Shown here piece by piece: positions 61,388 through 64,000 of a DNA stretch of 64,000 bases. The first letter of the stretch is position 1, and the number at the start of each line of letters is the position of its first letter. The notes beneath the pieces were generated by a model. The model searched no databases. It had not been told where the DNA came from and worked only from the letters and a program-made list of their open reading frames with translations. Source of the DNA: Novosphingobium aureum (lineage in GTDB: Bacteria > Pseudomonadota > Alphaproteobacteria > Sphingomonadales > Sphingomonadaceae); NCBI RefSeq assembly GCF_015865035.1, contig NZ_JADZGI010000002.1, positions 248,001 to 312,000 on the forward strand, given 5' to 3'. Both the position numbers and the translations under genes were made by a program.

Positions 61388-62374
61388 TCAGCCCGACCCG
61401 CCTGTGGGCTTCTCGCCTGCAGTGCGCACCAGCGACCAGACCACGCCGCCCGCAATCAGGGCGAGCGTCACGCCAAGGCTGAGCAGCGGCGGAAACTTGG
61501 CGCCGCCCAGCAGGAAGTCCGAGACGAAGATCTTGCCGCCGATGAACACGAGCACCAGCGCCAGTGCGTATTGGAGGTAGTGGAAGCGGTGCACCATCGC
61601 GGCGAGCGCGAAGTAGAGCGCGCGCAGGCCCAGGATCGCCATGATGTTCGAGGTGTAGACGATGAACGTGTCGGTGGTGATGGTGAAGATCGCCGGGACC
61701 GAATCGACCGCGAACACGAGGTCGGCAAGGTTGATCACCACCAGCGCGAGGAACAGCGGCGTCGCCGCCCAGGCCATGCCGCCGCCGGCCTTGCCCTGCC
61801 GGACGAAGAAGTGGTGACCATGGTGCTCGCGCGTGACGCGCATGTGGCGTGATATCCAGCGCACCACGCGGTTGTTGCCGATGTCGGGATCGTGCTGCCC
61901 GGTGAACAGCATCTTCACCCCGGTGAAGACGAGGAAGCCTGCGAACAGGTACATGACCCAGTAGGCCTTGGCGATCACCGCCGCGCCGCCCGCGATCATT
62001 GCCCCGCGCAGCACGATCACCGCGAGGATGCCCCAGAGCAGCGCCCGGTACTGGTAGCGCGGCGCGATGGCGAAGAAGCCGAAGATCATCGAGATCACGA
62101 AGACGTTGTCGATCGAGAGCGCCTTCTCGATGAAATAGCCGGTGAAGTACTCGAGCCCTGCGTCCTGACCTTTCTGCAGCCAGACCCAGCCGCCGAAGAG
62201 CATGGCGATGGCAATGTAGAAGACCGAGAGCTTGATCGATTCGGCGATGCCCATCTCGCGGTCGTCCTTGTGCAGGATGCCAAGATCGAACGCGGTGAGC
62301 GCGATGACGAGGCCGACGAAGGCCAGCCAGAACCAGGCCGGGGTCCCCAGCCAGAAGTCGTTGAGAAATTCCAT
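61388..62374 (-). CDS. TerC/Alx-family integral membrane protein
   Basis: A 328-residue, multi-helix inner-membrane protein. Acidic residues in helices are conserved: FDLGILHKDDREM, EKALSIDNVFVISMIFGFFAI, and NLADLVFAVDSVPAIFTITTDTFIVYTSNIMAILGLRALYFAL. This is the TerC pattern, associated with manganese or calcium export to secreted enzymes. A single-protein member such as Alx responds to alkaline pH in E. coli; no matching riboswitch was seen here. A strong hairpin sits upstream. Confidence 0.9.
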   Translation of the reverse strand: MEFLNDFWLGTPAWFWLAFVGLVIALTAFDLGILHKDDREMGIAESIKLSVFYIAIAMLFGGWVWLQKGQDAGLEYFTGYFIEKALSIDNVFVISMIFGFFAIAPRYQYRALLWGILAVIVLRGAMIAGGAAVIAKAYWVMYLFAGFLVFTGVKMLFTGQHDPDIGNNRVVRWISRHMRVTREHHGHHFFVRQGKAGGGMAWAATPLFLALVVINLADLVFAVDSVPAIFTITTDTFIVYTSNIMAILGLRALYFALAAMVHRFHYLQYALALVLVFIGGKIFVSDFLLGGAKFPPLLSLGVTLALIAGGVVWSLVRTAGEKPTGGSG

Positions 62375-62406
62375 GATGGTGCAACCGTTGGACGGGTCGA
62401 AAGGAT

Positions 62407-62442
62407 GCGCCGGCGCGAGGAAGGGGTACTACGCGCCGGCGC
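62407..62442 (-). other. Perfect 11-bp hairpin between the 57-residue gene and the TerC gene
   Basis: GCGCCGGCGCG at 62407-62417 pairs exactly with CGCGCCGGCGC at 62432-62442. On the minus strand it begins 15 bases after the stop of the small gene and ends 32 bases before the TerC ATG; the bases that follow (ATCCTTTCG) are only weakly T-rich. It could be a terminator or attenuator for terC. Confidence 0.55.
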
Positions 62443-62457
62443 GGGGATCGGGCTGCG

Positions 62458-62631
62458 TCAAGCAGGCTGCATGGGGGCAGACAGCCGCGAGAGCCCGTCC
62501 CTGATCGTCGATTTCGCGAGGTGCAGGCTGAACAGCTCGGCCGGGTCGACCTGCTTGCGACGCTGCGCGATGCGCAGCAGCGCATCGAGACGCTGAAGGC
62601 GTTCCAGCATGCGAAACTTGGTATTGGTCAT
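62458..62631 (-). CDS. 57-residue DUF465-like small protein
   Basis: A short frame, ATG 62631 to TGA 62458, with AGGGAA at normal distance. The translated sequence begins MTNTKFRMLERLQRLDALL and continues RIAQRRKQVDPAELFSLHLA, then KSTIRDGLSRLSAPMQPA. The spacing RLDxxL ... VDPxEL ... IRDGLSRL matches the two-helix DUF465/YdcH layout, though LKK is replaced by HLAK. It precedes the TerC gene on the same strand. Confidence 0.65.
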   Translation of the reverse strand: MTNTKFRMLERLQRLDALLRIAQRRKQVDPAELFSLHLAKSTIRDGLSRLSAPMQPA

Positions 62632-62938
62632 ATCACGTTCCCTATCGAACGGGTTGAGTTCGATCGGACGAGACTTTCAGCGATCCTCGAATGGCCGGTT
62701 CGCCCGGCGCTGTCCTTCGCGGATGGATCCCTTGGATTTGCTAAGGTCAGGATCCTGCATCGGGTCTCACCCGATGCGGTCCGACATCACGTGGCGCTCG
62801 TGAAAAGGCAGGATAACCGCCAATCCTTCGAAGCGCCGCGCCAGAGGGGCCCGGCCCGCAAGTCCTTAATAGGACCAATTCACTCCGCTTTCAAGGCGCT
62901 TCGAACAGCAGCCCCGGGCGAGATGAACCCGGATTTCA
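62632..62938. other. Intergenic region without a convincing gene
   Basis: A plus-strand frame open through this region runs antisense over the 57-residue gene and has no good ribosome site, so it is not called. The region holds a perfect 9-bp hairpin at 62757-62777 (GCATCGGGT-CTC-ACCCGATGC), of unknown role. Nothing else was recognised. Confidence 0.5.
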
Positions 62939-62977
62939 TTGACGAATGGGTCAAAACGATATTATAGTGACATCACT
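62939..62977 (+). promoter_or_regulatory. Promoter and inverted-repeat site for the SPFH gene
   Basis: A -35 TTGACG at 62939 is followed after 17 bases by TTATAG, or after 15 by TATTAT. A perfect inverted repeat AGTGA-CA-TCACT at 62966-62977 overlaps the -10 region and lies 20 bases before the ATG, a typical repressor position. Confidence 0.5.
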
Positions 62978-62997
62978 TTTTAACGGGGGAGAATCTG

Positions 62998-63891
62998 ATG
63001 ACTGATCCGGACAAGCCCATGAACGCGAGCCGCGAGCGCCCCGCGTCCGCCTTCAACGGCTATGTCATGCTGTTCGTGCTGGCAGGCCTCGTGCTGCTTG
63101 CCCTGTTCAGCGTTGTCGGCGGAGTTAGCGCGGGCTCCCCGTTCTTCCTGCTGCTGCTGGTGCCTTGCGCGCTTGCCGCGCTGCTCGTGCTTCCCGGCTT
63201 CTACATGGTCCAGCCCAACCAGGGCGCGGCCATCGTCCTGTTCGGCAGCTACCGCGGGACCGATCGCACGACGGGCCTGCGTTGGACCTGGCCCTGGATG
63301 ATGAAGACCAAGGTTTCGGTCCGGACCAACAACATCGTCTCGGAAAAGCTCAAGGTGAACGACCTGCGCGGCAATCCGGTCGAGATCGCCGCCAATGTCG
63401 TGTGGCGTGTCGCCGACACCGCGCAGGCGCTCTACGACGTCGACGATTACAGGGCCTTCGTCGACGTCCAGATCGAGGCCGCGGTACGCACCATCGGCTC
63501 GCGCTATCCCTACGACGGCGAGGACGAGGACATGACCCTGCGCGGAAGCCACGAGGCGGTTAACACCGAATTGCGCCACGAGCTCAACGACCGCCTGCGC
63601 GTGGCCGGCGTCACCGTCGACGAGTGCGGCCTCACGCACCTTGCCTATGCCCCCGAGATTGCCGGCGCCATGCTGCGCCGCCAGCAGGCAGAAGCGGTGA
63701 TCGCGGCAAGGCGCAAGCTGGTCGAGGGTGCGGTCTCGATGGTCGAGATGGCGCTCGATGAGCTGTCCAGCAAGCAAGTGGTCGAGCTCGACGACGAGCG
63801 GCGCGCAGCAATGGTCTCAAACCTGATGGTGGTACTGTGCGGCGAGCGCGACACCCAGCCGGTGGTCAATGCCGGGTCGCTGTACAACTAG
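62998..63891 (+). CDS. SPFH/Band 7 domain membrane protein
   Basis: A 297-residue protein. Two hydrophobic segments (YVMLFVLAGLVLLALFSVV and FFLLLLVPCALAALLVLPGFYMV) precede the SPFH domain: QPNQGAAIVLFGSYRGTDRTTGLRW, VNDLRGNPVEIAANVVWRVADTAQALYDVDDY and a helical C-terminal region with LRRQQAEAVIAARRKLVEGAVSMVEMAL. The family organises membrane microdomains and proteases. GGGGGAGA precedes the ATG at 62998. The next gene, 21 bases on, encodes a ribbon-helix-helix-like protein. Confidence 0.9.
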   Translation: MTDPDKPMNASRERPASAFNGYVMLFVLAGLVLLALFSVVGGVSAGSPFFLLLLVPCALAALLVLPGFYMVQPNQGAAIVLFGSYRGTDRTTGLRWTWPWMMKTKVSVRTNNIVSEKLKVNDLRGNPVEIAANVVWRVADTAQALYDVDDYRAFVDVQIEAAVRTIGSRYPYDGEDEDMTLRGSHEAVNTELRHELNDRLRVAGVTVDECGLTHLAYAPEIAGAMLRRQQAEAVIAARRKLVEGAVSMVEMALDELSSKQVVELDDERRAAMVSNLMVVLCGERDTQPVVNAGSLYN

Positions 63892-63912
63892 GATCGATAC
63901 GACGGTAACGAG

Positions 63913-64000
63913 ATGCCCAGTCCGGCAAAGAAGGCTTTTGCGCTCAGGCTCGATCCTGCGCTGCACGAGGCGCTCGAACGAGTCGCGGCAGCCGACCTGC
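63913..64000 (+). CDS. Start of an Arc/CopG-like ribbon-helix-helix protein (cut by window end)
   Basis: Twenty-nine codons are visible from the ATG at 63913: MPSPAKKAFALRLDPALHEA then LERVAAADL. The KKAFALRLDPALHEALERVA pattern is the strand and first helix of an Arc-like DNA-binding domain. It begins 21 bases after the SPFH gene, so it is probably cotranscribed and could regulate the operon. The rest lies outside the window. Confidence 0.6.
   Translation, partial: MPSPAKKAFALRLDPALHEALERVAAADL

Noticed and set aside
62375..62460. yybP-ykoY manganese riboswitch ahead of the TerC gene
   Set aside because: Some TerC-family genes have one, but the conserved motif blocks are not present here; only a simple hairpin is seen.
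62521..62967. A plus-strand 148-codon frame between terC and SPFH genes
   Set aside because: First part is antisense to the better supported 57-residue gene; no ribosome site; it runs through the SPFH promoter.
1..64000. CRISPR arrays, tRNA or rRNA genes, transposases, integrases
   Set aside because: Looked for by eye on both strands; no direct repeat array, tRNA cloverleaf sequence, or mobile-element protein was found.

Overview
The window is G+C-rich chromosomal DNA with dense, mostly sensible coding. It most likely comes from an alphaproteobacterium of the order Sphingomonadales, close to Novosphingobium, Sphingobium or Sphingomonas. This is inferred from gene content and protein style (several TonB-dependent receptors, a Spinster-type MFS carrier, DUF1465/RcdA, DUF2254, DUF465 and a B3 metallo-beta-lactamase with Glu in the first metal position), not from a marker gene. 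No rRNA, tRNA, CRISPR array, insertion sequence, phage or plasmid gene was seen.

Region 1 (about 0.1-12.2 kb) is cobalamin uptake and late-step synthesis. Two cobalamin riboswitches lie back to back at 9.0-9.4 kb. The leftward one precedes btuB, a DUF1636 protein, cobT, an alpha-ribazole phosphatase, cobS, the threonine-phosphate decarboxylase, cbiB, cobQ and cobU, which are almost all stop/start coupled. The rightward one precedes a six-helix membrane protein, cobO and cobB. No corrin-ring genes are present, so this part of the genome supports salvage from a cobyrinic-acid-type precursor onward.

Region 2 (about 12.2-33.2 kb) is a plant-polysaccharide locus. A TonB receptor, two GH43 enzymes, a GH51 arabinofuranosidase and an (alpha/alpha)6-type glycosidase release sugars. 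A periplasmic mutarotase and a FucP-type symporter prepare and import them. A Gfo/Idh sugar dehydrogenase, an SMP-30 lactonase and an IlvD/Edd dehydratase start oxidative catabolism. One branch (FAH-family dehydratase plus alpha-ketoglutarate semialdehyde dehydrogenase) fits L-arabinose; the other (DgoK and DgoA) fits D-galactose. A FadR-type GntR regulator sits in the middle, and the same short motif (core TGTCGGA) occurs in each of the three main promoter gaps.

Region 3 (33.2-44.8 kb) holds a patatin lipase, a MASE1-PAS-GGDEF diguanylate cyclase, a divergent Leu/Phe-type dehydrogenase and Lrp regulator, and a TetR-controlled locus of TonB receptor, alpha/beta hydrolase and MFS carrier. Region 4 (44.1-64 kb) is mostly housekeeping: an L,D-transpeptidase, tilS, cpoB, rodZ, ptsP, DUF465 proteins, an RcdA-like protein, MBL-fold hydrolases, nadA, a nitrilase-fold protein lacking its catalytic cysteine, a prolyl oligopeptidase, rluE, DUF2254, TerC, a hidden 57-residue protein, an SPFH protein, and the start of a ribbon-helix-helix-like gene cut by the window edge.
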